Shown here piece after piece: positions 54,628 to 62,680 of a DNA stretch of 64,000 bases. The notes under the pieces were generated by a model that worked only from the letters and a program-made list of their open reading frames with translations, had not been told where the DNA came from and ran no database searches. The first letter of the stretch is position 1. Every line of letters begins with the position of its first letter. Origin of the DNA: Methanogenium marinum (lineage in GTDB: Archaea; Halobacteriota; Methanomicrobia; Methanomicrobiales; Methanomicrobiaceae); the NCBI RefSeq assembly GCF_028912405.1, contig NZ_JAKELO010000002.1, positions 124,001 to 188,000 on the forward strand, read 5' to 3'. The position numbers and the translations under genes are program-made.

Positions 54628-54721
54628 TCAAATCCAATTTATCATTACCAGTCATTCGCCAAACTAACCACAAAAATCATCCCCAAAAAAAACATCCCCG
54701 CACAATACAATTGGGGTACAT

Positions 54722-54763
54722 TTGCCTTCCCCATGCAGGGAAGGCAACCAATCTGCTTTTTTT
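54722..54763 (+). terminator. Hairpin and T-run after ftsZ2
   Basis: A perfect ten-base-pair hairpin (TTGCCTTCCC at 54722-54731 against GGGAAGGCAA at 54738-54747, loop CATGCA) is followed after nine bases by seven Ts (54757-54763), about 100 bases past the ftsZ2 stop. It resembles an intrinsic terminator, unusual for archaea, and may be an RNA stop or processing site. Confidence 0.6.
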
Positions 54764-54895
54764 CCGATACAATTCTGAATCATATTGCGGAACATTAATA
54801 TGAGGAAACCATGCAATATTAAAGAACTACAGTGAATCCATCACTGGTTCCGGGAATGCATGTCTTCAGGGCAGGCGGTACAGGAGTTGAACATC

Positions 54896-55048
54896 ATGAA
54901 CAGCCATATGAACAAAATCGGTTTCGTAAGAACTCTTTTGAAATGGTTATCATCAGGAGATTATCCTGTACATATGTTTCCCACGGATCAGTTGAAGATG
55001 AATTGTTGTGCCCTAAATACAAAAGGTAAGGTAGAGCATGTTGACTGA
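54896..55048 (+). CDS. Possible small protein overlapping the coiled-coil gene
   Basis: A 50-residue frame with AGGAG nine bases before its ATG. It overlaps the next gene by 11 bases in another frame. The product starts MNSHMNKIGFVRTLLKWL, then GDYPVHMFPTDQLKMNCC, with two adjacent cysteines. I recognise no family. The ribosome-binding site and overlap favour a real coupled gene; an upstream in-frame ATG at 54860 is also open. Evidence is modest. Confidence 0.45.
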   Translation: MNSHMNKIGFVRTLLKWLSSGDYPVHMFPTDQLKMNCCALNTKGKVEHVD

Positions 55049-55901
55049 ACTAATTGATAAAAGAAAGACTATGCTGACAGATTCTGACCAGCACAAAGAC
55101 AACAGAAATGAACTGAATGCTACTGCAAGCACCTTTGCACGTGAAAGAAACCAACTTAACGGGCAAACGCGCGAGTATGTTGACGAAGCACAGAACCACA
55201 AAGAGCTTCGTGATGAGAACAACAAAGCAGTTCAGACAATCAAAGTAGAACGCAACAAGCTCAATGAGAAAGCAAATGCGCTCTTCGAGGATATTGATGA
55301 GTACAAAAAAGAGCATGGCGCCATCAGCAACTCCCGTGAAATAAAGGAAGTTCAGAAGAGAATCGAAAAGCTCGAGATGGACCAGCAGACTCGCGTCATG
55401 AACACTGACAAGGAGCGAGAACTCATTGATCAGATCAAACAGCTCAGGACCCAGATCAAGGATCAGGAAGTCGAGATTGAGCAGAACAAGGAAATCCACA
55501 CCAAGCTCCAGGAAGCACGTGAATTTCGCCGCGCAGCATCAGAACTTCATGCAACAGTAACCGAGAAGGCTGAACTCGCCCAGCAGCACCACGACCAGAT
55601 GGTCGAATGCTACCGGAATGCTGACAAGTCACGCGAAGCCGCAGACGAAAGTCACCGGAAGTTTGTCGAGGCACAGGAGGCTGCAGATGCTGAGCACAAC
55701 CAGTTTATTGCATGCCAGAAGGAACTCCGTGACTACGATAAAGTGATAGGCGGAATCCGCAAGAAAGGTAAGAAATCAAAGGTCAACAAAGAACAGAAAG
55801 CTGTTCGTCAGGAAGCAGAACTGGTCTTCTCACAGTTCCGGGCCGGCGAAAAACTTACCACAGACGACATTCTGCTTCTGCAGCGTGCCCGACTCATATA
55901 A
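55038..55901 (+). CDS. Coiled-coil protein (archaeal COG1340-like)
   Basis: The 287-residue protein is almost entirely a long charged coiled coil (about residues 5-225), ending in a basic linker GGIRKKGKKSKVNKEQKAVRQEAELVFSQFRAGEKLTTDDILLLQRARLI. This C-terminal motif is typical of a conserved archaeal coiled-coil family, sometimes misnamed phosphoserine phosphatase. It has no membrane segment. The location after ftsZ2 suggests a structural or division-linked role, which is inference. Function is unknown. Confidence 0.8.
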   Translation: MLTELIDKRKTMLTDSDQHKDNRNELNATASTFARERNQLNGQTREYVDEAQNHKELRDENNKAVQTIKVERNKLNEKANALFEDIDEYKKEHGAISNSREIKEVQKRIEKLEMDQQTRVMNTDKERELIDQIKQLRTQIKDQEVEIEQNKEIHTKLQEAREFRRAASELHATVTEKAELAQQHHDQMVECYRNADKSREAADESHRKFVEAQEAADAEHNQFIACQKELRDYDKVIGGIRKKGKKSKVNKEQKAVRQEAELVFSQFRAGEKLTTDDILLLQRARLI

Positions 55902-55961
55902 TCTTTTTTTTCGGGTCCTGTCATCAGACTTTTATAGATACGGATAGACTTCTAAGTATAT

Positions 55962-57104
55962 ATGTCAGGTAACCGGACGCTCATTCTCTGTGTTGACAGA
56001 GATGATGATATCGGCTTTAAGGCTGGGATCCAGAGCCCGGTTACAGGGAGGGACGAGTGTCTCAACACCGCCACCCGCCTGGGGTTGGAAGACCCGGAGG
56101 ATTCTGATGTTAATGCCATTTTTCAGGGAGTTAAAATCTACGATGAGCGTTGCCGGAAAGGCGAAGACGTCCGCATCGCAGTGATTGCCGGCAACCACTA
56201 CAACTTGATTGACGGTGACCGCAAGATTGCCGAAGACCTGAGAAAAATAGTCTGGGAGATGGAAGTCACCGAATGTATTCTCGTCACCGACGGTGCAGAG
56301 GATGAGTATATCCTCCCGGTTATTCAGTCCCGGGTGTCAGTCTCCAGCGTCCAGCGGGTGATTGTCAACCAGATGCCAAACCTTGAGGGCACCTATTATA
56401 TCATCAAAAAGCTCCTTGACGATCCAAAACATGCTCAGTCAATTCTGTTGCCCATCGGACTTGTAATGCTCATCTTTGCCATCGGGAGTCTTTTGGGGAG
56501 TACTGAGGTCGCAGTATTTATTGTGGTCGGTGTGCTGGGTATCTATCTCCTCTTTAAGGGACTGGGAATTGACGAGTACTTCAGTTTAGCCCTGCATGGA
56601 TTACAGGAATCATTTATTGGCGGCAGGATATCATTTGTGTGTTACATCACCTCAATATTCATCAGTATCCTGGGGATTGTCATGGGACTTTCAAGTTTCC
56701 TCACGTGGTATACCGCAGATGCGGGAGTGCTCTTTTATATCCTCACCTTTGTCTACGGTGCTGTCGGTTACATCACCGCTGCCTTCCTGATTGCCCTTCT
56801 TGGTAAAATACTGGATGTGATTCAGAATGAACCACGAATACTGGGGCGTACGATCACGCTGCCGTTCTTTGTAATGGGTCTCGGACTCATTGCCTACGGG
56901 GCATCAGTCTATGTCATCTCCCTCTCCACTACCATTGACTTCCCGATTGATGGTGTGGACGGGATACGCACCATGATGTTTACCACCATCGGCGGCCTGA
57001 TACTGGCGTTTGTGGGTGTCTACATCCAGAAGGTGCTGCAGAAGATGGATAAGTACGCACCGGAAATCAAAGAAAAAAACGGAAAACGCTTTAGCCGGCA
57101 TTAA
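55962..57104 (+). CDS. DUF373 family membrane protein
   Basis: A 380-residue archaeal DUF373 protein. The N-terminal soluble domain (about 1-165) has LILCVDRDDDIG and VRIAVIAGN motifs resembling a Rossmann-like nucleotide or metal site, and TDGAEDEYILPVIQSR near 120. Five or six membrane helices follow (about 165-355), ending in a basic tail. Function is unknown. It is broadly conserved in Euryarchaeota. It follows the coiled-coil gene by 60 bases and may end the division-associated transcript. Confidence 0.88.
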   Translation: MSGNRTLILCVDRDDDIGFKAGIQSPVTGRDECLNTATRLGLEDPEDSDVNAIFQGVKIYDERCRKGEDVRIAVIAGNHYNLIDGDRKIAEDLRKIVWEMEVTECILVTDGAEDEYILPVIQSRVSVSSVQRVIVNQMPNLEGTYYIIKKLLDDPKHAQSILLPIGLVMLIFAIGSLLGSTEVAVFIVVGVLGIYLLFKGLGIDEYFSLALHGLQESFIGGRISFVCYITSIFISILGIVMGLSSFLTWYTADAGVLFYILTFVYGAVGYITAAFLIALLGKILDVIQNEPRILGRTITLPFFVMGLGLIAYGASVYVISLSTTIDFPIDGVDGIRTMMFTTIGGLILAFVGVYIQKVLQKMDKYAPEIKEKNGKRFSRH

Positions 57105-57783
57105 TACCTTTTTGGCTCTTCGCTGTTTTCTGTGGGTATCCATTTAACCAAATCGAAAAGCAAGGGAGGGGTGCCCCCTCCCTGCAAGTATCCCACCTGC
57201 TCCCGTTTTTGTTCAGAGAATATGACATTAATGGGATATTTCATCCGGATCAGAAACCATACCGGGACTTAAAGGGGTATGTGCCTGTCAAAAAGAATTT
57301 TCCTCCCCTTGTTTTTTCTGTGTTTTTGGTAACTGTTGTGAATACTAAAGTTCTGTTTCCGTTCTTAACCAAAGGAGAATTTCCCGGATATTCACCCTCA
57401 CTGATTAGCGAAGATCTACCTTTTTTAACATATTCTGCCCGCCCGATACGCATTCACGTTTTAGCCATTCGCTGAAAAAAAAAATAGTTCAGGCATAAAA
57501 ACTCATTATTCTCATACCGGTTATTCTCCACATTTTCCCTTTCGTCCGCCTGTTTTTTTCTCATGGAATACACGAAAAACCATCATAAAAGGAACATGAG
57601 GAATGCCTGCCCATTCACTCTGATTACGGGAAGAGATAAACATACAAAAAAAGCGACGCATGTGTTGTTTCTGCGAACGTTTTGTCTATTTTTTTTTACC
57701 GATACCGTGCACACTTCGATTGACATTCTGCAGTCGGAAAAAAATACCTTCACTGCAATTTTTTAACAGAGAAAAAAACAGAT
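57105..57783. other. Long intergenic region between convergent genes
   Basis: No supported gene in these 679 bases. It holds the G-rich palindrome at 57159-57190. Short open frames on both strands lack ribosome-binding sites and are not domain-like. The A/T-rich remainder shows no RNA gene I recognise. Confidence 0.55.
57159..57190. repeat. Dispersed G-rich palindrome, copy B
   Basis: Hairpin GGGAGGGG (57164-57171) against CCCCTCCC (57175-57182), flanked by AGCAA and TGCAAGTA. It is the reverse complement of the element at 8226-8264. It lies about 55 bases after the DUF373 stop. Confidence 0.7.
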
Positions 57784-58239
57784 TTATTGGTTGCCCTTTG
57801 TGCCGAAGTAGCCCATCCCCTGGACGGACTGTGTCGCATTATAGGTACGGTCCACCTGGGGAGAGACGAGCGCCACTCCAGGCATTTCAATCCCGAACAT
57901 ATGGGCAGGGAACCAGTATGAACCCTCGCCATAGTCCTGAGAAACATCACTGACAAGAATCGTTGCGTGATCCATTTCAATTGTCTGATACCGGGCATCC
58001 GGATACCCGGTTATAACACCCAGTTTATGTTTCAGATCAGACTTTCCGAGAAGATGAACCAGGAGCACAATGCCCTCATCAATGGAATAATTGAGATCAA
58101 TAACCGCATCTTCATCATTCAGATGAATAACACAGTCCTCGACCGTAATGTAACTGTACTGATTCGATTCCGCAGCACCTGCCGGTATGATCACCATAAG
58201 GAGCATACAACAACAGAGCATCACCGGCACCAGTTTCAT
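57784..58239 (-). CDS. Small secreted protein, unknown
   Basis: The 151-residue protein has a signal peptide (KLVPVMLCCCMLLMVIIPAGAAE) and a beta-rich mature domain containing two DYGEGSY/GIEMPGVA-type strand turns. No anchor or known motif is visible. It is downstream of the alba gene by 64 bases on the same strand and could be the last gene of that transcript, or independent. Annotated as unknown. Confidence 0.65.
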   Translation of the reverse strand: MKLVPVMLCCCMLLMVIIPAGAAESNQYSYITVEDCVIHLNDEDAVIDLNYSIDEGIVLLVHLLGKSDLKHKLGVITGYPDARYQTIEMDHATILVSDVSQDYGEGSYWFPAHMFGIEMPGVALVSPQVDRTYNATQSVQGMGYFGTKGNQ

Positions 58240-58303
58240 ATTACCTATAATCTGTCAGAGAAAGTAATAGCCTTTATGGTCACGGAAAAAAAGAGAAGAA
58301 TAT

Positions 58304-58576
58304 CTATCCCTGTCTGAGAAGAATCTCAATACTCGAGACATTCGTCTGCCCGCTTTCGGTGTCGATGACTTCAGTGGATGTAATAATCTCCTGTTTTGTG
58401 ACATTATCCAGAAACTTGTTCAGTGAAATTTCTGCAGTATCAACGGCCCGCGATATGGCCTTCCCCCGTGCCTTTATCGAGACCTCTTCCGCACCATTGT
58501 TGAACTGAGTAATGACTGCCAGTACATAGTTCATCACTGGTTTGTTTCCGACGAATACTGTGTTATCCTTATTCAT
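58304..58576 (-). CDS. albA: DNA/RNA-binding protein Alba
   Basis: The 90-residue Alba has the family start [17 protein letters not shown] and the nucleic-acid-binding region [18 protein letters not shown], including the arginine/lysine loop KARGK. It forms dimers that coat DNA or bind RNA. It lies 12 bases after asd, joining the long dap operon, an unexpected place for a chromatin protein. Confidence 0.95.
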   Translation of the reverse strand: MNKDNTVFVGNKPVMNYVLAVITQFNNGAEEVSIKARGKAISRAVDTAEISLNKFLDNVTKQEIITSTEVIDTESGQTNVSSIEILLRQG

Positions 58577-58588
58577 TTGCTGTTCACC

Positions 58589-59605
58589 TCATACGTACTT
58601 CTTTGAGACGATGAGCTCTGCATTTAAGACAGAGGCACCCGCAGCACCCCGTATGGTGTTATGTCCCATTGCAACATACCGCAGGCCCTCACGCATTCTT
58701 CCGACAGATACCGTCATCCCCCCACCACGATTCCTGTCCAACCGCGGTTGCGGCCGGTTGGGTTCGTCGGTATAATGGACGGATTCGGACGGAAGGTGAG
58801 GAAGCCCCGATATAGGCGGAGTGTACGTCCGGTAAGCTTCAATGACATCTGCTACCGGCGCCTTGGTATCTGCCCAGACAGCCATCGTATGCCCGTCAAT
58901 GACCGGCACACGGTGACAACTTGCTGATACCTGGAATGGTGCATTCCTGACTTCTGCCCCATCGAATGACCCCATGATCTTCAGTGGCTCATTCTCCATC
59001 TTCTCTTCTTCTGACCCGATGTACGGAACAACATTGTCATAAATTTCCATTGCGGGAATCCCCTGGAACCCGGCGCCGGAAATTGCCTGCATCGTTGCTA
59101 CCGTGAGATTTGAAAACCCAAACGGCATGAGCGGTGCAAGGGAGAGACAGAGCACAATTGTTGAACAATTCGGATTGGCAACAATGAAGCCGTCTGTTCC
59201 TTTGTCACGCTGCACGTCGATGAGTCCAAGATGATCAGGATTCACCTCAGGGACGACAAGAGGCACATTACAGTCCATCCGGTGAGAAGATGCATTACTG
59301 CAGACACCAACACCCGCAGCAGCAATATCTGTCTCAAGAGTGGTTGCAATATCTGCAGGAAGTGCAGAGAATACAATATCCAGATCTGACACTGCCGACA
59401 CATTCGTCGGTTCCACAACAAGACTCCCAACATCTTCCGGGAACGGGACATCAAGGCGCCAGTTAACAACGTCCTGATACCGCTTTCCTGCACTGCGATC
59501 CGACGCAGTAAGAGTTGTGAGTCTGAACCACGGGTGGTTGGCAAGAAGCTGTACAAACCTCTGGCCAACGGCACCCGTAGCTCCGAGAACACCTACATTA
59601 ATCAT
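58589..59605 (-). CDS. asd: Aspartate-semialdehyde dehydrogenase
   Basis: A 338-residue archaeal/fungal-type enzyme. [13 protein letters not shown] at the start binds NADP, and [10 protein letters not shown] carries the catalytic cysteine near 150. The substrate region includes [14 protein letters not shown] with the catalytic histidine near 240. It makes aspartate semialdehyde for lysine, methionine and threonine. The ATG at 59605 begins the conserved motif; an upstream frame from 59731 is not conserved and covers the ferredoxin gene. It follows the ferredoxin gene by 43 bases and belongs with dapA and dapB. Confidence 0.95.
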   Translation of the reverse strand: MINVGVLGATGAVGQRFVQLLANHPWFRLTTLTASDRSAGKRYQDVVNWRLDVPFPEDVGSLVVEPTNVSAVSDLDIVFSALPADIATTLETDIAAAGVGVCSNASSHRMDCNVPLVVPEVNPDHLGLIDVQRDKGTDGFIVANPNCSTIVLCLSLAPLMPFGFSNLTVATMQAISGAGFQGIPAMEIYDNVVPYIGSEEEKMENEPLKIMGSFDGAEVRNAPFQVSASCHRVPVIDGHTMAVWADTKAPVADVIEAYRTYTPPISGLPHLPSESVHYTDEPNRPQPRLDRNRGGGMTVSVGRMREGLRYVAMGHNTIRGAAGASVLNAELIVSKKYV

Positions 59606-59648
59606 AGATATTTTATAATATTGCTGAATGAAGTATAAAAGGTTTGGT

Positions 59649-59822
59649 TTACTCCATGCGGATGGCTTCAGCCGGGCACTCATCCACACAGGATTCACAG
59701 TCAATACAGAGATCTGCGTCAACGGACGCAATTCCGTCTTTCATTTCAATTGCTGCTGCGGGACAGATGTCAACACATGTTTCACACCCTGTACATTTGT
59801 CTTTATCTACTACTGCTACCAT
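59649..59822 (-). CDS. 2[4Fe-4S] ferredoxin
   Basis: A 57-residue ferredoxin with two full clusters: CTGCETCVDICP (near 10-21) and CIDCESCVDECP (near 39-50), each of the CxxCxxCxxxCP type. It starts MVAVVDKDKC, the usual short N-terminus. It lies inside the dap operon, 65 bases after dapB and 43 bases before asd. The protein is a typical clostridial-type electron carrier; why it is here is unknown. Confidence 0.93.
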   Translation of the reverse strand: MVAVVDKDKCTGCETCVDICPAAAIEMKDGIASVDADLCIDCESCVDECPAEAIRME

Positions 59823-59887
59823 TGATAATCCTCTCTATCCTCATTATCTGAAAAGCCATAAAAAGAGTTCGATTGGTTTTGGGTATA

Positions 59888-60646
59888 TCAGAGACCAAGG
59901 ACATCGTCCATTGTGTAGATACCCGGAGCCTTTCCGGTGACAAAACGGGCCGCCCGGATGACACCATGGGCAAAGACCGCACGATCATAAGCACGGTGGG
60001 AAAGCTCTATTGTCTCGTTGTTTGCTGCAAAAAGAACCGTATGGTCACCGACAATGTCACCGCCACGAATGACGTGCACCCCAATTTCATCTTTTCGCTC
60101 GGTCATTCCCTCTCTTCCATACATGCATTCTGTCTTGCCCGTCTCCTCCCCGATGATCTCAAGGATGGTCCGTGCAGTACCTGATGGCGCATCTTTCTTG
60201 TAGCGGTGGTGAGCCTCTGTCACCTCGATGTCATAGTCCCCCAGACGCTGCGCGGCCTCCCGGACGAGTCTCCAGAAGATGTTCATGCCGACACTGTAAT
60301 TGCTGGAGATGACCGCAGGGACTGAGCCTTCGATTGCTTCGTCGATGCGTGAGCGTTGTTCCGGGGAAAAACCGGTTGTGCCGACGACAAGTGCGACACC
60401 TGCCGCAGCGCCTGCAACGATATTTTCGACTGCCGCATGGGCAATCGTGAAGTCAATGAGGACGTCAGGTTTTATTTCCTGCAAAAATGTGTTTATTTCT
60501 GTTGACGGATACACCGGCTGCCCCAGAAGGGTGCCTTCCCTGATGTCAACACCGCCCGCAAACGTGAGATCATCTGCATCATTGATGAGATTTGCAATGG
60601 TGGTGCCCATGCGTCCGAGTGCACCACAGATAGCTATCCTAGTCAT
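59888..60646 (-). CDS. dapB: 4-Hydroxy-tetrahydrodipicolinate reductase
   Basis: The 252-residue enzyme has the NAD(P)H motif AICGALGRMG at the start. The family active site EAHHRYKKDAPSGTA carries the catalytic histidine and lysine (near 144-158). It reduces the product of DapA in lysine/diaminopimelate synthesis. Its ATG overlaps the end of dapA by eight bases, showing translational coupling. Confidence 0.96.
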   Translation of the reverse strand: MTRIAICGALGRMGTTIANLINDADDLTFAGGVDIREGTLLGQPVYPSTEINTFLQEIKPDVLIDFTIAHAAVENIVAGAAAGVALVVGTTGFSPEQRSRIDEAIEGSVPAVISSNYSVGMNIFWRLVREAAQRLGDYDIEVTEAHHRYKKDAPSGTARTILEIIGEETGKTECMYGREGMTERKDEIGVHVIRGGDIVGDHTVLFAANNETIELSHRAYDRAVFAHGVIRAARFVTGKAPGIYTMDDVLGL

Positions 60647-61514
60647 AGCGGGACAGCACCTCCTTCAGGTATGCTTCTGCAGTCTCTGTCATGCAGTCCA
60701 GAGGCAGACGCAGAGGACCTGCTGCCATGCCACGCATGCCAACCGCCCGCTTGACGGGGATTGGGTTTGTGTCAATGAAAAGAGCACGTATCAGAGGAGA
60801 TAGTTCGTAATGCATATCCTGTGCGCCGGCATAGTCCCCTGCACGGAAGCGGTCATAGAGGGCTACAAACCGCGCAGGTTCAATGTTTGCCGTGACGGTA
60901 ATCACGCCGGCACCGCCGAGTGCAAGAACAGGGAGCGTCATTGCATCATCGCCGGAGAAAACCGAGAAGTCTTTATCACGGGTATCTTCGATAATCTGTG
61001 AGATCTGAGTAATGTCACCACTTGCCTCTTTGACACCGACAATGTCGGGATGTGCGGCCAGTTCAGTGATTAAGTCAGGTGCAAGGTTCTGGCCCGTACG
61101 AGAAGGAACATTATAGATGATGACCGGGACGCCTACGTCTGCAATCTTTGTATAATGCTTAATAAGACCGGAACGGTTTGGTTTGTTGTAATACGGAGAG
61201 AGAACAAGAACCGCATCTGCGCCCTGATCATATGCAGATTTGGTAAAACGCAGAGCTTCTGCGGTATTATTCGAACCAGTACCGGCAATAACCGGCACCC
61301 TGCCATTTACAGCATCAATTGTCTCTCCAATGACAATCTCATGCTCTTCAAATGTCAGGGTTGCTGACTCACCGGTTGAACCACAGGGCACAACCCCATG
61401 TACTCCGTTTTCAATCAGATACTCAACGTTCGCGCGAAGACCGGATAGGTCAAGGCCCGCATCGGGAGTATCTTCAAACGGAGTGATAAGTGCAGGATAA
61501 ACACCCTCAAACAT
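60639..61514 (-). CDS. dapA: 4-Hydroxy-tetrahydrodipicolinate synthase
   Basis: A 291-residue TIM-barrel enzyme. GSTGESATL binds pyruvate near residue 44, YNVPSRTG carries the catalytic tyrosine near 133, and the Schiff-base lysine is in GVKEASGD near 161. It condenses pyruvate and aspartate semialdehyde. It follows the S17e gene by only seven bases and overlaps dapB, making it a central part of the operon. Confidence 0.97.
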   Translation of the reverse strand: MFEGVYPALITPFEDTPDAGLDLSGLRANVEYLIENGVHGVVPCGSTGESATLTFEEHEIVIGETIDAVNGRVPVIAGTGSNNTAEALRFTKSAYDQGADAVLVLSPYYNKPNRSGLIKHYTKIADVGVPVIIYNVPSRTGQNLAPDLITELAAHPDIVGVKEASGDITQISQIIEDTRDKDFSVFSGDDAMTLPVLALGGAGVITVTANIEPARFVALYDRFRAGDYAGAQDMHYELSPLIRALFIDTNPIPVKRAVGMRGMAAGPLRLPLDCMTETAEAYLKEVLSRYD

Positions 61515-61521
61515 AGAAGGA

Positions 61522-61713
61522 TTATATTTCTGTCCTTCTATTTACCTTTCTCGTGATGTAGCCTGCTACACGGTTCCTGATGCGTTTGCTGTCGATAATT
61601 GCAACTTCAGAAACAGCAAGCTTGTTTTCATCAAAGTTCCCGGTGAATTTTTTGCCGTGCTTTACGATCAATTCCTGTGCCAATGATTTAATGTAAGATG
61701 GTTTAACTCCCAT
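61522..61713 (-). CDS. rps17e: 30S ribosomal protein S17e
   Basis: The 63-residue archaeal/eukaryotic ribosomal protein, with the family start MGVKPSYIKSLAQELI and the region FDENKLAVSEVAIIDSKRIRNRVAGYITRK. It is a small-subunit protein absent from bacteria. Its stop lies seven bases before dapA, and the ThiN-like gene ends twelve bases upstream of it. Confidence 0.97.
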   Translation of the reverse strand: MGVKPSYIKSLAQELIVKHGKKFTGNFDENKLAVSEVAIIDSKRIRNRVAGYITRKVNRRTEI

Positions 61714-61725
61714 TCAGATACTCCT

Positions 61726-62238
61726 CTATAAACTGGTATAACTAATGCAACCCGAGAGCATAATAATATTGCGTGCTATATTTGCAGGATTTTCAGCGAT
61801 AATCCAGAGGATGAGATCTTTTTTGTCCGTTTTCTGCCCATAGATGGCATCCGGCACACCGTCCCTGCAGCATGACTCCACTCCCCAGTCCATGGTGCCG
61901 GTACCGGGCGGAGCATCGGGGTAGGGAGCTCCATCCAGAGCAAGGTCATCTGTTATGCACCGGAGGATTTCTGTTGTGCATCGTACGGCCGCTGCTGACC
62001 GGAGGCAGCCTTCGTGCCGGATAATGGTGAGGAGGAGCCGCGCCACACCGGCGTCTGTGCCAAAGCGGACATGAGCGGAGGTATTGTCCACAGCACAGAC
62101 GTCGTTTGGGGTGGTGGCCCCGTGAAGGGCATAGCCCATCCGGATGCCTCCTTCCGGGACTAACCGCGGGTCTGCCTCTGCTGCAATGATAGCTGCTGCC
62201 TCCTGCAGGGCTTGCGCCACATCTTCCCGGGTCTGCAT
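61726..62238 (-). CDS. Stand-alone ThiN-family protein (thiamine-phosphate synthase-like)
   Basis: The 170-residue protein matches the ThiN domain: RLVPEGGIRMGYALHGATTPNDVCAVD near residue 25. The SAHVRFGTDAGVARLLLTIIRHEGCLRSAAAVR region and the late MDWGVES and VPDAIY (near 116 and 128) are also family motifs. ThiN is the archaeal thiamine-phosphate synthase and is usually fused behind ThiD. Here it is alone, so it may act on its own or be a regulatory paralogue. It heads the long operon, and its start is the ATG at 62238. The C-terminus is a little divergent. Confidence 0.72.
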   Translation of the reverse strand: MQTREDVAQALQEAAAIIAAEADPRLVPEGGIRMGYALHGATTPNDVCAVDNTSAHVRFGTDAGVARLLLTIIRHEGCLRSAAAVRCTTEILRCITDDLALDGAPYPDAPPGTGTMDWGVESCCRDGVPDAIYGQKTDKKDLILWIIAENPANIARNIIMLSGCISYTSL

Positions 62239-62309
62239 GAGATATATGTCTACGGCGCACGGGGTAAAAATGGTCGGGTCTTTGTGATCCCCTTATATTG
62301 GAAATTCAC

Positions 62310-62420
62310 AGGCCTAACCCAAAGGCAAGGGAGGGTGCTCCTCCCTGCCAGACCCTCCCAAAACTGGATGAGTCGCAGGGGGGAGGGGCAAGCCTTCCCC
62401 CTTGCTCCGGGTTGGCAGGC
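62310..62420. repeat. Composite inverted G-rich palindrome, copies C1 and C2
   Basis: Two palindromes of the same family as copies A and B lie in opposite orientation: C1 (GGCAAGGGAGGGTGCTCCTCCCTGCC, 62324-62349, like copy B) and C2 (62375-62416, like copy A). The block as a whole is a roughly 110-base imperfect inverted repeat, from CCTAACCC to GGGTTGG, centred on CCAAAACTGG near 62360. It resembles a miniature inverted-repeat element. It fills most of the 265-base gap between divergent genes. Confidence 0.7.
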
Positions 62421-62503
62421 GCAGACGATTCGGAAATACTGAAAGTCTGTGAAGCATCACGGGAAGGGATAGACATTTACGTCACAACAGGGAATATATC
62501 TGA

Positions 62504-62680
62504 ATGAATCGCGTCGTCCTTGACAGTGCTACAGCCATCGCCAGCCTCATTGTGCTGATTGCAGCAGTTGTTATTCTGCCCGCTGTGCTTCCGACATCAT
62601 ACGCATATATCGCGGCAATCATCCTTTTTGTCGCCAGCATGAGCGCCGGCGGCTTTTACATCGGCAAACAGACCATCTAG
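62504..62680 (+). CDS. Small two-helix membrane protein
   Basis: A 58-residue frame with two hydrophobic helices: about residues 9-31 (ATAIASLIVLIAAVVILPAV) and 33-52 (YAYIAAIILFVASMSAGGF). It begins ATGAATCGC and ends in a TAG that overlaps the convergent priL stop. The composition is clearly membrane-protein-like, so it is probably real. No family is recognised. The gap before it contains the composite palindrome. Confidence 0.65.
   Translation: MNRVVLDSATAIASLIVLIAAVVILPAVLPTSYAYIAAIILFVASMSAGGFYIGKQTI

Noticed and set aside
57209-57475. An 88-codon plus-strand frame in the gap after DUF373
   Set aside because: No ribosome-binding site, a comparable frame on the opposite strand, and no recognisable fold.
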